A stretch of 46,536 nucleotides of DNA from Spirochaetales bacterium UBA6872 (GTDB lineage: Bacteria > Spirochaetota > Spirochaetia > Sphaerochaetales > Sphaerochaetaceae). Location of the stretch: NCBI GenBank assembly GCA_002452215.1, contig DKCO01000012.1, forward strand, positions 1-46,536, written 5' to 3'. Below the pieces are notes generated by a model, which saw only the letters and a list, made by a program, of their open reading frames with translations, was not told where the DNA came from and did no database searches. The position numbers and the translations under genes are program-made. Position 1 is the stretch's first letter, and each line of letters opens with the position of its first letter. Shown piece by piece: positions 1-9,290 of this stretch.

Positions 1-2
1 TT

Positions 3-167
3 AGTCGTTACAGGGTACTAGATAAGCCAATAGATGAAATAAGCTACATTCCTTGCTCTCTTTATCTAGAAAACAACCTGCCAAATGAATCCCCAGAAAA
101 GAACATAAAAGAGCTTAGCTCAAAGCTCGACAAGGAGTTTCTTTATGATCTCGGCTTTCTTAAATGA
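3..167 (+). CDS. C-terminal end of an unidentified protein (partial)
   Basis: An open frame runs in from the left edge of the window and stops at TGA 165-167, giving about 54 residues ending in LYDLGFLK. The frame has no stop and reads as ordinary coding sequence, with a charged, probably helical tail. The start lies outside the window, so length and family cannot be judged and I do not recognise it. It reads toward the GH13 gene, from which it is separated by about 148 bp containing a promoter-like -10. Confidence 0.5.
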   Translation, partial: SRYRVLDKPIDEISYIPCSLYLENNLPNESPEKNIKELSSKLDKEFLYDLGFLK

Positions 168-280
168 TGAATCTTGCTCTTTTTATGGCTAATCTTCTAT
201 AGCTTCAATCTCATCTCATACCAGTTTTCATACACTTTATTCATATTGGCGTGATTGTAGAGTGAATTTTAGAAATCATG

Positions 281-306
281 TGCTAAAATAATATCTGAAG
301 AGAGGA
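281..306 (+). promoter_or_regulatory. Extended -10 promoter and ribosome-binding site of the GH13 gene
   Basis: TGCTAAAAT at 281-289 is an extended -10 (TGn-TAAAAT), with no good -35 at 16-18 bp. AGAGGA at about 301-306 is a Shine-Dalgarno about 9 nt before ATG 316. A very similar CGCTAAAAT precedes the glutamate dehydrogenase gene. Assigned by eye only. Confidence 0.4.
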
Positions 307-315
307 TTTCTACAG

Positions 316-3300
316 ATGGAGATGCGCGATTTCAGAATTTCACAGATAACACGGGACAAAATAAAATTCAATGAGCCGCTCTTTTGTACACAACAAGATA
401 TTTCAGCTTTTTATAGACAAGCTGCTGAACTTGCATTCAAATACAATGCAAAAGAAAAATCAGAAGGGGGAAATGGGCCCTTTTTGTCAGCAGGAAATCT
501 TAATGCTGCGGCCATTTTGCATCTTGTTTATCAAATAGTGCTCTCTTATCTCATTGACGATGGACACTCAGATTTCTTCTCAAGACGTATTGCTACAGTT
601 CAAAACAATGAAGAACTGAGCTATTCTCTTTCCTTCTTCTCCAAAGAGTTTCCATCAAAACTATTAGAAGGAAAAACAATCAATAATAGGCAAAAACTCA
701 CAGAAGACATGAGAGGTTTCTTCATCTTCCAGCTGATATTGGAAAATCCTGCTTTCATTAAAGCAACAAAACCTCTTCTCTTGCCCGATGGGCTTGAGCT
801 TCCAAAAACATTCAGAGCTCTTTCATCAATCCTCTCGTCTTTCGTCAAAGATGATCTTAGGGATGGTAGCCCAAACACCTCTGACATTTTCACTTTTCTC
901 TCAATGCCCTCAAAGCTTTTCCCTGATTCATTGACAGACCAAATCGGATACATTCTGAGAGAATGGTCATACATGCTCCCCTCCGATCTAAAAAGAGAGC
1001 TGGAACTTTCAATAGATTACATAAGAGAAGAAGAGAAAGACCACGGATTTGGAGGAGCACCTGCGCCAATGCCAGTGATTGACTACTCTTCTGAAGACAA
1101 CGAATACGAGGCCTTCTCTAGCGATTCAAATTGGATGCCAAAAGTTGTAATGATTGCAAAGTCGACATTGGTTTGGCTGGATCAACTATCAAAGGAATAT
1201 GGCTATGAGATAAAAACGCTCGACAAGATTCCAGACCATGAGCTTGATTTATTACAAGAAAGAGGCTTTACAGCTTTGTGGCTAATTGGGCTTTGGGAAA
1301 GGTCTCATGCATCTGCCGAGATAAAACACCTTTGTGGAAATGCGGATGCTGTTGCTTCTGCATACTCACTTAAAGACTATGATATAGCATCAAAGATTGG
1401 TGGATGGGCATCGCTCGAGAATCTAAAACAACGTTGCAAAAAAAGAGGGATAAGACTTGCATCCGATATGGTCCCCAACCATACAGGAATAGATGGCAAT
1501 TGGGTATATGAACATCCTGATTACTACATAGAACAAGACTGGCCTCCATTCCCAAACTATAGTTACAATGGACCGGATCTATCGACAAACCCAGATTGGG
1601 AGATAAAGATAGAAGATCACTACTATGATAGGACAGATGCTGCTGTCACATTCTTGCTTAAAGACAAAAGAAGCGGGAAAGTCAGATATGTTTTCCACGG
1701 AAATGATGGAACAACAATGCCTTGGAATGATACAGCACAACTTGATTACCTTAATCCTACTACAAGAGAAGCTGTCATTCAGAAGATAATCCATGTTGCA
1801 AGAAACTTTCCAATCATACGCTTTGATGCGGCAATGACTCTTGCAAAAAGACATATAGAAAGGCTTTGGTACCCAAAACCAGGCACCGGTGGTGATATAG
1901 CTGGAAGAACAGCTCATGCAATGGATGTAAATGAATTCAACAGGAGGATTCCTGAGGAATTCTGGAGGGAAGTTGTCGACAGGATTGCAAAAGAGGTCCC
2001 TGATACGCTTCTCCTTGCTGAGGCATTCTGGATGATGGAAGGCTATTTCGTAAGAACGCTTGGAATGCATAGAGTCTACAATTCTGCGTTCATGAATATG
2101 CTGAAAAACCAAGAGAACCAGAAATACAGGCAATCGATAAAGAATACTCTTGAATTTGAGCCGGAGATCCTCAAGCGCTATGTGAATTTCATGAGTAATC
2201 CAGATGAAGAGACAGCAATTGCACAATTTGGAGATGGAGACAGATATTTTGCGATTGCAACTCTTCTTTCCACTATCCCCGGCCTTCCTATGTTTGGACA
2301 TGGGCAAATTGAAGGATACAGAGAAAAATATGGAATGGAATACCAAAGAGCATACAATGACGAAAAGCCAAACGAGTGGCTTGTTGGCGAGCATTACAGA
2401 AGAATATTTCCTCTTTTGCGACGACGCTATCTTTTCTCGGGCGTCGACAACTTCAACCTCTATGATTGCTATGATGAAAATGGCGATATACAGGAGTCTG
2501 TTTATGCATTTGCAAATGGCTCTGGAGAGGAAAGAACACTGGTTTTTGTCAACAACCAATACGAAAGGACCGGAGGCACCATACACAAATCTGTAAAAAA
2601 ACTGACAAAAGTCGGCGACAACAAAGTACAAGTTGAGACAACTATTGCCGAGAACTTATCTTTGCATTTCAGTCCATGCCATTATGTGCTGATGGATAAT
2701 TTCTCGGATTCACTAACATACATAATGCCATCAATCAACGTTTTCGACAGCGGTATCAACATAAAGCTCTCTGGCTATGAATCTCGAGTCTATTGGAACA
2801 TAAGGGAAGTAGAAGACACAGATGGTGTATATGAGCGGATATATAGACAATATAATTCAAGAGGAATAAAGGACATAAAAGTTGCTGTTGGGCTTTTACG
2901 CTTAGAGCCGATTTTCAAAGTCATGACAACGCTTCGAGAGAAAGAGACTTTGAAGCAGATTGAATCAATTATCAACTCGAGTGCTACAAAAGCAGACGAA
3001 AGGTCATTGCTTCTCTCTTTGGCTGTTGCCTACTCGACTCTTGATGAGATATATCCAAAACTTAATGAAACATCAAAATCTATGATTGGAACAAAGCCAG
3101 ATGATATCGATCCTGCACCTGTTGTTAGCTATATTCGTACAGCTACAAGGCTCTTTTCAAAAAAAGGGCCAAAGGTCTTCTCTAGCTGGGCATCTCTTGA
3201 TGATACTCTTACCATAATGTTAGCTGCATCGCTATTTCTTTTGCCTTTCAAGAAAGACAAAGACCCAAGGGCTCTTATGGAAGTAGCGGATAGACTTCTT

Positions 3301-3714
3301 CTTGAATACTTCTTCTCGGATGCATTTGACGATAAGAATTTGGATATGGATTCAAGAAGAGCAATATCTCATGAAGCTGCGCTTCTTTTATCAGCAATAA
3401 CAATCTATAGTGAAATGGAAATCGAAAAACTTGATAAAGATCCTATAACACTTGTATCAGCACTACTGAACGATACTGGAGTGATGAACCTCGTAAAATG
3501 CAATGAGTACAATGGCGAGCTTTGGTACAACAAGGAAAGGATGCAAAAGACTCTTTTGGTTGCAACGCTTGCCTATGCTATAGTTTCTAATAAAAGCAAT
3601 GACGATATTGACGAATTTGCACATAGACTCCTCGAAAAAGAGATTAACAGCGAATATAAGCTAAATACTCTTTTGAGTTTGAAACAATTAGATAACAGAA
3701 CTCAAAGAGTCTAA
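316..3714 (+). CDS. Large cytoplasmic GH13 (alpha-amylase family) glycoside hydrolase
   Basis: A 1132-residue protein without signal peptide. The first ~260 residues form a helical domain I cannot assign. The GH13 barrel follows: conserved region I is DMVPNH at 384-389, region II has nucleophile Asp504 (RFDAAM), and region III has acid/base Glu569 (AEAF). Region IV, usually NHD, reads FGDGDR around 638-643, so the usual transition-state His appears replaced while an Asp (642) remains. GLPMFGHGQIEG follows, and ~450 further residues carry beta and helical domains. The likely role is hydrolysis or transfer on cytoplasmic alpha-glucans such as glycogen or maltodextrin. Family placement is firm; exact substrate is not. 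It is single-gene, with its own promoter and terminator. ATG 316 is favoured by the AGAGGA site; ATG 322 is a possible alternative. Confidence 0.85.
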   Translation: MEMRDFRISQITRDKIKFNEPLFCTQQDISAFYRQAAELAFKYNAKEKSEGGNGPFLSAGNLNAAAILHLVYQIVLSYLIDDGHSDFFSRRIATVQNNEELSYSLSFFSKEFPSKLLEGKTINNRQKLTEDMRGFFIFQLILENPAFIKATKPLLLPDGLELPKTFRALSSILSSFVKDDLRDGSPNTSDIFTFLSMPSKLFPDSLTDQIGYILREWSYMLPSDLKRELELSIDYIREEEKDHGFGGAPAPMPVIDYSSEDNEYEAFSSDSNWMPKVVMIAKSTLVWLDQLSKEYGYEIKTLDKIPDHELDLLQERGFTALWLIGLWERSHASAEIKHLCGNADAVASAYSLKDYDIASKIGGWASLENLKQRCKKRGIRLASDMVPNHTGIDGNWVYEHPDYYIEQDWPPFPNYSYNGPDLSTNPDWEIKIEDHYYDRTDAAVTFLLKDKRSGKVRYVFHGNDGTTMPWNDTAQLDYLNPTTREAVIQKIIHVARNFPIIRFDAAMTLAKRHIERLWYPKPGTGGDIAGRTAHAMDVNEFNRRIPEEFWREVVDRIAKEVPDTLLLAEAFWMMEGYFVRTLGMHRVYNSAFMNMLKNQENQKYRQSIKNTLEFEPEILKRYVNFMSNPDEETAIAQFGDGDRYFAIATLLSTIPGLPMFGHGQIEGYREKYGMEYQRAYNDEKPNEWLVGEHYRRIFPLLRRRYLFSGVDNFNLYDCYDENGDIQESVYAFANGSGEERTLVFVNNQYERTGGTIHKSVKKLTKVGDNKVQVETTIAENLSLHFSPCHYVLMDNFSDSLTYIMPSINVFDSGINIKLSGYESRVYWNIREVEDTDGVYERIYRQYNSRGIKDIKVAVGLLRLEPIFKVMTTLREKETLKQIESIINSSATKADERSLLLSLAVAYSTLDEIYPKLNETSKSMIGTKPDDIDPAPVVSYIRTATRLFSKKGPKVFSSWASLDDTLTIMLAASLFLLPFKKDKDPRALMEVADRLLLEYFFSDAFDDKNLDMDSRRAISHEAALLLSAITIYSEMEIEKLDKDPITLVSALLNDTGVMNLVKCNEYNGELWYNKERMQKTLLVATLAYAIVSNKSNDDIDEFAHRLLEKEINSEYKLNTLLSLKQLDNRTQRV

Positions 3715-3725
3715 TAAGCTTATTT

Positions 3726-3760
3726 AGAGGAGAAACCATTTTTGCGGTATTCCTCTTTTT
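3726..3760 (+). terminator. Rho-independent terminator after the GH13 gene
   Basis: AGAGGA/TCCTCT arms extended by ACC/GGT close a hairpin at 3726-3756, followed by a run of five T. It lies 12 nt after the stop codon and before the gdhA promoter. Confidence 0.8.
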
Positions 3761-3778
3761 CATCGGGCTTAATTTCGC

Positions 3779-3809
3779 TAAAATGAAATTTGTAATTTAA
3801 ACAAAGGAG
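3779..3809 (+). promoter_or_regulatory. -10 hexamer and Shine-Dalgarno of gdhA
   Basis: TAAAAT at 3779-3784, preceded by CGC as in the GH13 promoter, and AAAGGAG at 3803-3809, ten nt before ATG 3820. No convincing -35 was found. Confidence 0.4.
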
Positions 3810-3819
3810 AGCCCTATCT

Positions 3820-5178
3820 ATGCGTGAAGAAACAGCTAGAGTATATGAGCTAGTGTGCAAAAAGGATCCTGAGCAAAGAGAATTCCATCAAGCTGTAAAG
3901 AACTTTTTATCATCAATTGACAAGATAATCGATGATCTTCCGGAGGTCAGTTATCACAAGATACTTGAAAGAATGACAGAGCCTGAAAGAACAGTAATGT
4001 TCAGAGTGCCTTGGATTGATGATACAGGAAGAATCCAAATAAACAGAGGATTCAGAGTGCAAATGTCATCTGCAATAGGACCATACAAAGGAGGATTGAG
4101 ACTCCACCCTTCAGTAAATCTTTCAATAATGAAATTCCTTGCATTTGAGCAAGTATTCAAGAATTCGCTCACAGGTCTTCCTATGGGAGGCGGCAAAGGC
4201 GGATCGGATTTCAACCCAAAAGGCAAGTCCGATGCTGAAGTCATGAGATTTTGCCAATCATTCATGACAGAGCTTTACAGACATATCGGAGCTGATACAG
4301 ATGTTCCAGCGGGAGACATCGGAGTTGGTGGCAGAGAGATTGGATTCCTTTTCGGACAGTACAAGAGGATTTCAAACCAATTTACAGGAATCCTAACAGG
4401 AAAAGGATTGGATTTTGGCGGTTCATTGATCAGGCCAGAGGCAACTGGCTATGGTCTTGTATACTTATCTGAAGCGCTCCTTTCAGACAGGAACATGTCT
4501 ATATCTGGCTCAACTTGCCTTGTATCAGGATCTGGAAATGTTGCACAGTACACAGTTGAAAAGATCAACCAGCTTGGCGGAAAAGTCGTAACACTATCAG
4601 ACTCATCAGGCATGATCTATGACGAAGCTGGCATCTCAGAAGAAAAACTTGAATTTGTAAAAATTCTGAAGAACGTCAAAAGAGGAAGGATCAAAGAGTA
4701 TGCAGAAAAATATCCTTCAGCAACATATATAGAGCGCGTCAATGGAACAGCAAACCCTATATGGGATATCAAAGCAGATTTGGCATTCCCATGTGCAACT
4801 CAAAACGAAATACTTGATATGGATGCAAACAATCTTATAAGAAATGGCGTCAAATATATAGGAGAAGGTGCCAACATGCCATGCTCGTTGGAAGCAGAGA
4901 GTATTTTCATCAACAATGGAATTCTTGTTGCTCCAGCAAAAGCTGCAAATGCAGGTGGCGTTGCCGTATCTGGCTTGGAGATGGCTCAAAACAGCGCTCG
5001 TCTCTCATGGTCGAAGGAAAAAGTTGATCAAGAGCTTCAAAGAATCATGAAAGGAATATACAAAAACATCTCAGAAGCAGCTGAGACATACTCTGATAAA
5101 AACAACTTCATAGATGGTGCTAACATTGCAGGCTTTATGAAAGTAGCAAGAGCAATGATTGCTCAAGGTTATGTATAA
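3820..5178 (+). CDS. gdhA: NADP-type glutamate dehydrogenase
   Basis: A 452-residue protein of the usual length for hexameric bacterial glutamate dehydrogenase, which makes glutamate from 2-oxoglutarate and ammonia in the cytoplasm. The substrate loop LPMGGGKGGSDF is present, with catalytic Lys126. PAGDIGVG carries the conserved Asp (166). A Rossmann domain follows from about residue 210 (LVSGSGNVAQ). The C-terminal GLEMAQNSARLSWS is typical of the family. It has its own -10, a strong AAAGGAG and a UUCG-loop terminator, so it is monocistronic. Together with asnB further along, it marks an ammonia-assimilation capacity. Nothing in the protein looks degraded. Confidence 0.97.
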   Translation: MREETARVYELVCKKDPEQREFHQAVKNFLSSIDKIIDDLPEVSYHKILERMTEPERTVMFRVPWIDDTGRIQINRGFRVQMSSAIGPYKGGLRLHPSVNLSIMKFLAFEQVFKNSLTGLPMGGGKGGSDFNPKGKSDAEVMRFCQSFMTELYRHIGADTDVPAGDIGVGGREIGFLFGQYKRISNQFTGILTGKGLDFGGSLIRPEATGYGLVYLSEALLSDRNMSISGSTCLVSGSGNVAQYTVEKINQLGGKVVTLSDSSGMIYDEAGISEEKLEFVKILKNVKRGRIKEYAEKYPSATYIERVNGTANPIWDIKADLAFPCATQNEILDMDANNLIRNGVKYIGEGANMPCSLEAESIFINNGILVAPAKAANAGGVAVSGLEMAQNSARLSWSKEKVDQELQRIMKGIYKNISEAAETYSDKNNFIDGANIAGFMKVARAMIAQGYV

Positions 5179-5201
5179 ACATAGCAAAATCAGATAGTTG
5201 G

Positions 5202-5226
5202 CTATCCCTTCGGGGATAGTTTTTTT
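5202..5226 (+). terminator. Rho-independent terminator after gdhA (UUCG tetraloop)
   Basis: A perfect 7-bp stem (CTATCCC, 5202-5208, with GGGATAG, 5213-5219) is capped by TTCG and followed by seven T. Confidence 0.93.
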
Positions 5227-5253
5227 ATCTCTGCTGTTTCGCCCCTTTTGCTC

Positions 5254-5306
5254 TTGAAAAAAAACAAAGGCATCCGCACAATAGAAAGGATTGCTTTTAT
5301 AAGGGG
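5254..5306 (+). promoter_or_regulatory. Promoter and RBS of the DUF1846 gene
   Basis: TTGAAA at 5254-5259, a 17-bp spacer and CACAAT at 5277-5282 make a moderate sigma70-like promoter. AAGGGG at 5301-5306 precedes ATG 5313. Confidence 0.4.
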
Positions 5307-5312
5307 AATTAA

Positions 5313-6815
5313 ATGGACAAAATCGGGTTTGACAGCAAAAAATATGTAGAAGAACAAACAAAGTTCATTCTCGATAGAGTCAACAAAAGTGAAGGTCGCT
5401 TATATATCGAATGCGGTGGAAAGCTACTTCATGACATGCATGCATCACGAGTGCTTCCAGGATTTGATCCCAACAACAAAATGAAGGTGTTGCAAGCGCT
5501 GAAAGAGCATTTGGACATAATAATATGTATCTATGCTGGCGACATAGAGAAAAGAAAAATGCGAGGCGACTTTGGAATCTCATATGATGCTGATGTGTTG
5601 AAAATGATCGAAGACTTTTCTTCATATGGTATTACTTGCAACAAAGTAGTAATTACAAGATTTGCAAACCAGCCATCAGCATGCCAATTCAAAGATAAGC
5701 TTGAAAGACGAGGAATCAAAGTATATTTGCATGAAGCAACTCCTGGATACCCTCAAAACATTGATCTTGTAGTATCAGATCTGGGATATGGCAAAAACGA
5801 GTATATTCCTGTATCGGCACCTGTTGTCATCGTCAATGCCCCTGGACCTGGTTCCGGAAAGCTTGCAACATGCCTTAACCAGATGTACCATGAGGCAAAG
5901 AGAGGAGAAAAACCAAGCTACTCAAAACTTGAAACTTTTCCTATCTGGAATCTTCCGCTTGAGCATCCTGTGAATATAGCATATGAAGCAGCAACAGTCG
6001 ATTTGGACGACATTAATATGATCGACCACTTCCATTTGCAGGCCTACAACAAAATTGCTGTAAACTACAATCGAGATATCGAAGCGTTTCCTCTACTTAC
6101 TAAAATTCTTGAGAAGATCACAGGAAAAAGCATCTATAAATCCCCTACTGACATGGGAGTAAACCGTTGTGGCTTTGGCATAACAGACGACAAAATATGC
6201 CAAGAAGCTGGCAAGCAAGAGATTGTCCGACGATACTACAAAACCCAAGTAGATTACGCATCTGGACTTTGCGATGAAGATACAGTTGCTCGAATGACCT
6301 CCATAATGGACAGGCTTAATTTGAAACCCGAAGACAGGAATGTCGTAAGACCCGCTAAAGAAGCTCTAGAAAGAGCTATAAAAGAACAAAAAGGCAGGGA
6401 TGGAACTGTTTGTGCAGCTGCCATTGAGCTTCCAGATGGAAAAATTGTTACCGCTCATAACTCTGAGATGCTACATGCTTCTTCGGCTTTGATTTTAAAT
6501 GCCCTTAAGGTACTCTCATCAATCGATAAAAATATAGATTTAATTGATAACAAAGTCATTGAAAGCATAAGAATAATGAAAAGAGATATTCTTGAGGGAA
6601 AGGGTGTGTCAATGAATCTAGATGAGACATTGATTGCACTTGCCATGTCCGCTTCAGAGGACAAAAGGGCAAAACAAGCAATGGAAGCCCTACCTCTTTT
6701 AAAGGGATCAGAGGTACATCTTACGCATATACCTTCTGCGGGAGACAGCAAGGGTCTCAGAAAACTTGGCTTGCAATTCACATCAGAACCAATATACCCT
6801 GCGAGGAATTTATAG
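5313..6815 (+). CDS. DUF1846 (UPF0371) family protein
   Basis: A 500-residue cytoplasmic protein, full length for the family. The N-terminus (KYVEEQTKFIL, then YIECGGKLLHDMHASRVLPGF) is diagnostic of DUF1846. A P-loop-like segment, NAPGPGSGKLATCLNQ, lies around residues 170-185, where the family has a conserved nucleotide-type fold. The biochemical function of the family is not established to my knowledge, so none is assigned. It has its own promoter and AAGGGG site. The next gene starts one nucleotide after its stop, so it is almost certainly co-transcribed with the sodium symporter. Confidence 0.9.
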   Translation: MDKIGFDSKKYVEEQTKFILDRVNKSEGRLYIECGGKLLHDMHASRVLPGFDPNNKMKVLQALKEHLDIIICIYAGDIEKRKMRGDFGISYDADVLKMIEDFSSYGITCNKVVITRFANQPSACQFKDKLERRGIKVYLHEATPGYPQNIDLVVSDLGYGKNEYIPVSAPVVIVNAPGPGSGKLATCLNQMYHEAKRGEKPSYSKLETFPIWNLPLEHPVNIAYEAATVDLDDINMIDHFHLQAYNKIAVNYNRDIEAFPLLTKILEKITGKSIYKSPTDMGVNRCGFGITDDKICQEAGKQEIVRRYYKTQVDYASGLCDEDTVARMTSIMDRLNLKPEDRNVVRPAKEALERAIKEQKGRDGTVCAAAIELPDGKIVTAHNSEMLHASSALILNALKVLSSIDKNIDLIDNKVIESIRIMKRDILEGKGVSMNLDETLIALAMSASEDKRAKQAMEALPLLKGSEVHLTHIPSAGDSKGLRKLGLQFTSEPIYPARNL

Positions 6816-6816
6816 A

Positions 6817-8187
6817 ATGGCAGAAAGAGAGAAATTATCATCAAGACTTGGATTCATCTTGTTATCAGCAGGATGTGCAATCGGACTGGGGAATGTATGG
6901 CGTTTCCCATATATCACAGGTAAATATGGCGGAGCGGCTTTCGTCCTTCTCTATCTTTTGTTTCTTCTTCTCATTGGCCTTCCTGTCATGACAATGGAGT
7001 TTTCAATTGGACGAGCCAGCAGAAAAAACATAGTAGGTGCTTACTATGCATTGGAACCAAAAGGAACAAAATGGCATATTGCTGGCCCCTTTGCATATGT
7101 TGGCAACTATCTATTGCTGATGTTCTATACAACAATCACTGGCTGGCTTCTTTATTATTTCGCAAAATGCCTATCTGGCGCATTCTCAGGAGAAACCGAA
7201 AGCGTTGTATCTGGAGTATTCTCATCGCTGATGGCACGTCCTGGGCTCCAGATTGTGTTTATGGCTATTGCACTTTTGTTGACAGCAACAACTGTCATTG
7301 GAGGACTACAAAAAGGCGTTGAGAAAATCACAAAAACAATGATGATGATCTTGTTTTTGATGATGATTGTCCTTGCTATCCACGCTTGCCTTCTAGATGG
7401 AGCCTCAAATGGGCTTTCCTTCTATCTCAAGCCAGATTTCTCGAAACTTGTCGATAGTGGCATATTCAATGCGATATATGCTGCAATGGGACAAGCATTC
7501 TTCACACTATCGCTTGGAATCGGCGCAATGGCAATATTTGGCTCATACTTCTCGAGCGAGAGATCGCTTTCTGGGGAGACCGTAAAGATAATGGTGCTAG
7601 ATACATCGGTCGCACTCTTATCTGGGCTTATAATATTCCCTGCTTGTTTCTCATATGGAGTTGAGGCGGGTTCTGGACCTGCTCTATTGTTTTTGTCTCT
7701 TCCAGAGGTTTTTGCACAAATGGCTGGTGGCCGTTTTTGGGGAGCATTGTTCTTTCTTGCTATGGCATTTGCGGCACTTTCCACTTTAATTGCTGTATTT
7801 GAAAACATCGTATCATTCTGGATTGATGTAAAAGGCATGAAAAGAGATAAGGCTGTTGCCCTTAATTTCGTACTTCTATTTGTCTTGTCTATTCCTTGTA
7901 TCCTTGGCTTCAATGTACTCTCATCATTCCAACCATTAGGTCCTGGATCCGGAGTATTGGACCTTGAGGATTTCATTGTATCAAATATAATCCTACCTCT
8001 AGGATCATTGGTAATGGTCTTCTTCTGTACATCAAAAAAAGGCTGGGGATGGAATGGCTTTATTGCAGAAGCCGACAAAGGTGAAGGAATGAAGTTCCCA
8101 TCATGGCTCAGATTTTATTGCAAATGGATTCTTCCTTTGATAATAATCTTTGTTTGCGTCTCAGGAATAATAGAGAAGTTCATCTAA
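6817..8187 (+). CDS. Sodium-dependent amino-acid transporter, NSS (SNF) family
   Basis: A 456-residue membrane protein with 11-12 hydrophobic helices, matching the bacterial LeuT/MhsT/TnaT type. The unwound TM1 signature GLGNVWRFPY is at residues 23-32, followed by GGAAF and the EFSIGRAS loop. TM6-8 residues (SLGIGAMAIFGSY, ALSTLIAVFE) agree with sodium and substrate sites of the family. It would import an amino acid with sodium; the substrate cannot be read from sequence. The frame is open further upstream, but ATG 6817 is chosen because CGAGGA at 6802-6807 is well spaced and it follows the previous stop (6813-6815) by one nucleotide. This also fits its sitting in one operon with the DUF1846 gene. 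Confidence 0.92.
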   Translation: MAEREKLSSRLGFILLSAGCAIGLGNVWRFPYITGKYGGAAFVLLYLLFLLLIGLPVMTMEFSIGRASRKNIVGAYYALEPKGTKWHIAGPFAYVGNYLLLMFYTTITGWLLYYFAKCLSGAFSGETESVVSGVFSSLMARPGLQIVFMAIALLLTATTVIGGLQKGVEKITKTMMMILFLMMIVLAIHACLLDGASNGLSFYLKPDFSKLVDSGIFNAIYAAMGQAFFTLSLGIGAMAIFGSYFSSERSLSGETVKIMVLDTSVALLSGLIIFPACFSYGVEAGSGPALLFLSLPEVFAQMAGGRFWGALFFLAMAFAALSTLIAVFENIVSFWIDVKGMKRDKAVALNFVLLFVLSIPCILGFNVLSSFQPLGPGSGVLDLEDFIVSNIILPLGSLVMVFFCTSKKGWGWNGFIAEADKGEGMKFPSWLRFYCKWILPLIIIFVCVSGIIEKFI

Positions 8188-8199
8188 TATTCGCATTGG

Positions 8200-8235
8200 A
8201 AATGCCCGTCGTCAAAAACGGGCATTTATTTATCG
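8200..8235 (+). terminator. Rho-independent terminator after the NSS transporter
   Basis: AAATGCCCGT (8200-8209) pairs perfectly with ACGGGCATTT (8218-8227) around an 8-nt loop, followed by T-rich sequence. Confidence 0.88.
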
Positions 8236-8246
8236 CTTTATGTGTT

Positions 8247-8402
8247 TTAAGAATCGAGCTCTAGTCTCATAAGAATAAGCTCTTGCCAGCCTGTTTTTGC
8301 CCGGAAGCCTCTTGGATTGCGTCCATACTCTTTAAAACCTACAGATTCATACAACCTGACAGCAGAAACATTCTTCGCCACAGCTTCCAGCTCCATTTGC
8401 AC
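8247..8402 (-). pseudogene. C-terminal fragment of a GNAT acetyltransferase
   Basis: Read on the minus strand, about 51 codons encode a clear GNAT C-terminus. It contains VQMELEAVAKN, SAVRLYESVGF, the YGRNPRGF stretch and WQELILMRLEL, ending at TAA 8247-8249. Upstream of 8402 the homology stops: the frame shifts and no GNAT motif A or N-terminus can be found before the neighbouring gene at 8466. This is a remnant left by deletion or frameshift, not a functional gene. Confidence 0.75.
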
Positions 8403-8465
8403 ATTCAATGTAGGCAAAAATCAGAGTTGGACGAGAAATTGAAGAACACCTTGGAATATAGCAGA

Positions 8466-9290
8466 TTATTCCAGATTCTTCATACATCGGCAGTCTGTAT
8501 ATCTTGTGCAACCAAGAAACTCGGAACCAGCGTTTGGCCCTTTCTTGGCGGTTCTCACTACAAGAGAAGATCCACACCGAGGGCATAAACCATTCTCAAT
8601 GCGCTCTTCCTTTTCTGCAATCTTCGGTTTTACCCTCGAGATGTGGCTTCTACTGTCGGTTTCTGATGCGAGAAGGAGTAGCTTTTTCCTGATATCCACA
8701 ATCTCATCTTCAGAAAGACTATCTTTATATGCGGTATCGATTTCATGCATGATTCTACGAAGATTGCTCTGATAAAGCACATATACTCCAGAGGAATTTA
8801 CTATCACATCTTTGAATTCTGCCTCATCACTGAAAACAATGAGAGAATGAATCGGCCCTTTATATCTTTTCAGGTTCTTCTTGATACAGCAGATATGAGA
8901 GTTATTCTGGCGGATTGGGTTATACAGCTTGTTCTTTATTGATTCTCCTCTGATTCCCGTGGATAGCACCTGTGTCCAGTACTGATTTTTCTCATTTCCA
9001 AATATCCAGCCCTTATAGTTCTTGACTTCAATGACATAGATTCCACTGTCAGCAATGACAAGCTCATCAATCTGTGCTGTCCTGCCATCAGGCCAGGGAA
9101 GGCACAGATTCTTTATTGGAACGGCAGTTGTATTTGCAAAAGCTCTATCAGCAATCCGTGAAACTTTCCTTTCTCCCCTCTCGCCTTTGTATTCAGCAAT
9201 CACATCACCAAATACCGCCTGTTTTACAGCTCTTCGTACATGACCTCTTATCCATCTGTCAGGGTTAGAAAGGAACGCCCAGAAACTCAT
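8466..9290 (-). CDS. NERD-domain protein with C-terminal topoisomerase-type zinc ribbon
   Basis: 274 residues. The NERD (nuclease-related) domain spans about 35-160, with the nuclease-like core QIDELVI followed by YVIEVKNYKG, an Asp...Glu-x-Lys arrangement typical of restriction-endonuclease-fold proteins. The C-terminus (CPRCGSSLVV, then FLGCTRYTDCRC) is a topoisomerase C4-type zinc finger, suggesting nucleic-acid binding. No signal peptide. Its ATG overlaps the TGA of the upstream protease by 4 nt (ATGA), so translation is coupled. Role unknown: NERD proteins are often linked to DNA processing or defence, but that is inference here. The downstream GNAT fragment shows the region is eroding. 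Confidence 0.85.
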   Translation of the reverse strand: MSFWAFLSNPDRWIRGHVRRAVKQAVFGDVIAEYKGERGERKVSRIADRAFANTTAVPIKNLCLPWPDGRTAQIDELVIADSGIYVIEVKNYKGWIFGNEKNQYWTQVLSTGIRGESIKNKLYNPIRQNNSHICCIKKNLKRYKGPIHSLIVFSDEAEFKDVIVNSSGVYVLYQSNLRRIMHEIDTAYKDSLSEDEIVDIRKKLLLLASETDSRSHISRVKPKIAEKEERIENGLCPRCGSSLVVRTAKKGPNAGSEFLGCTRYTDCRCMKNLE

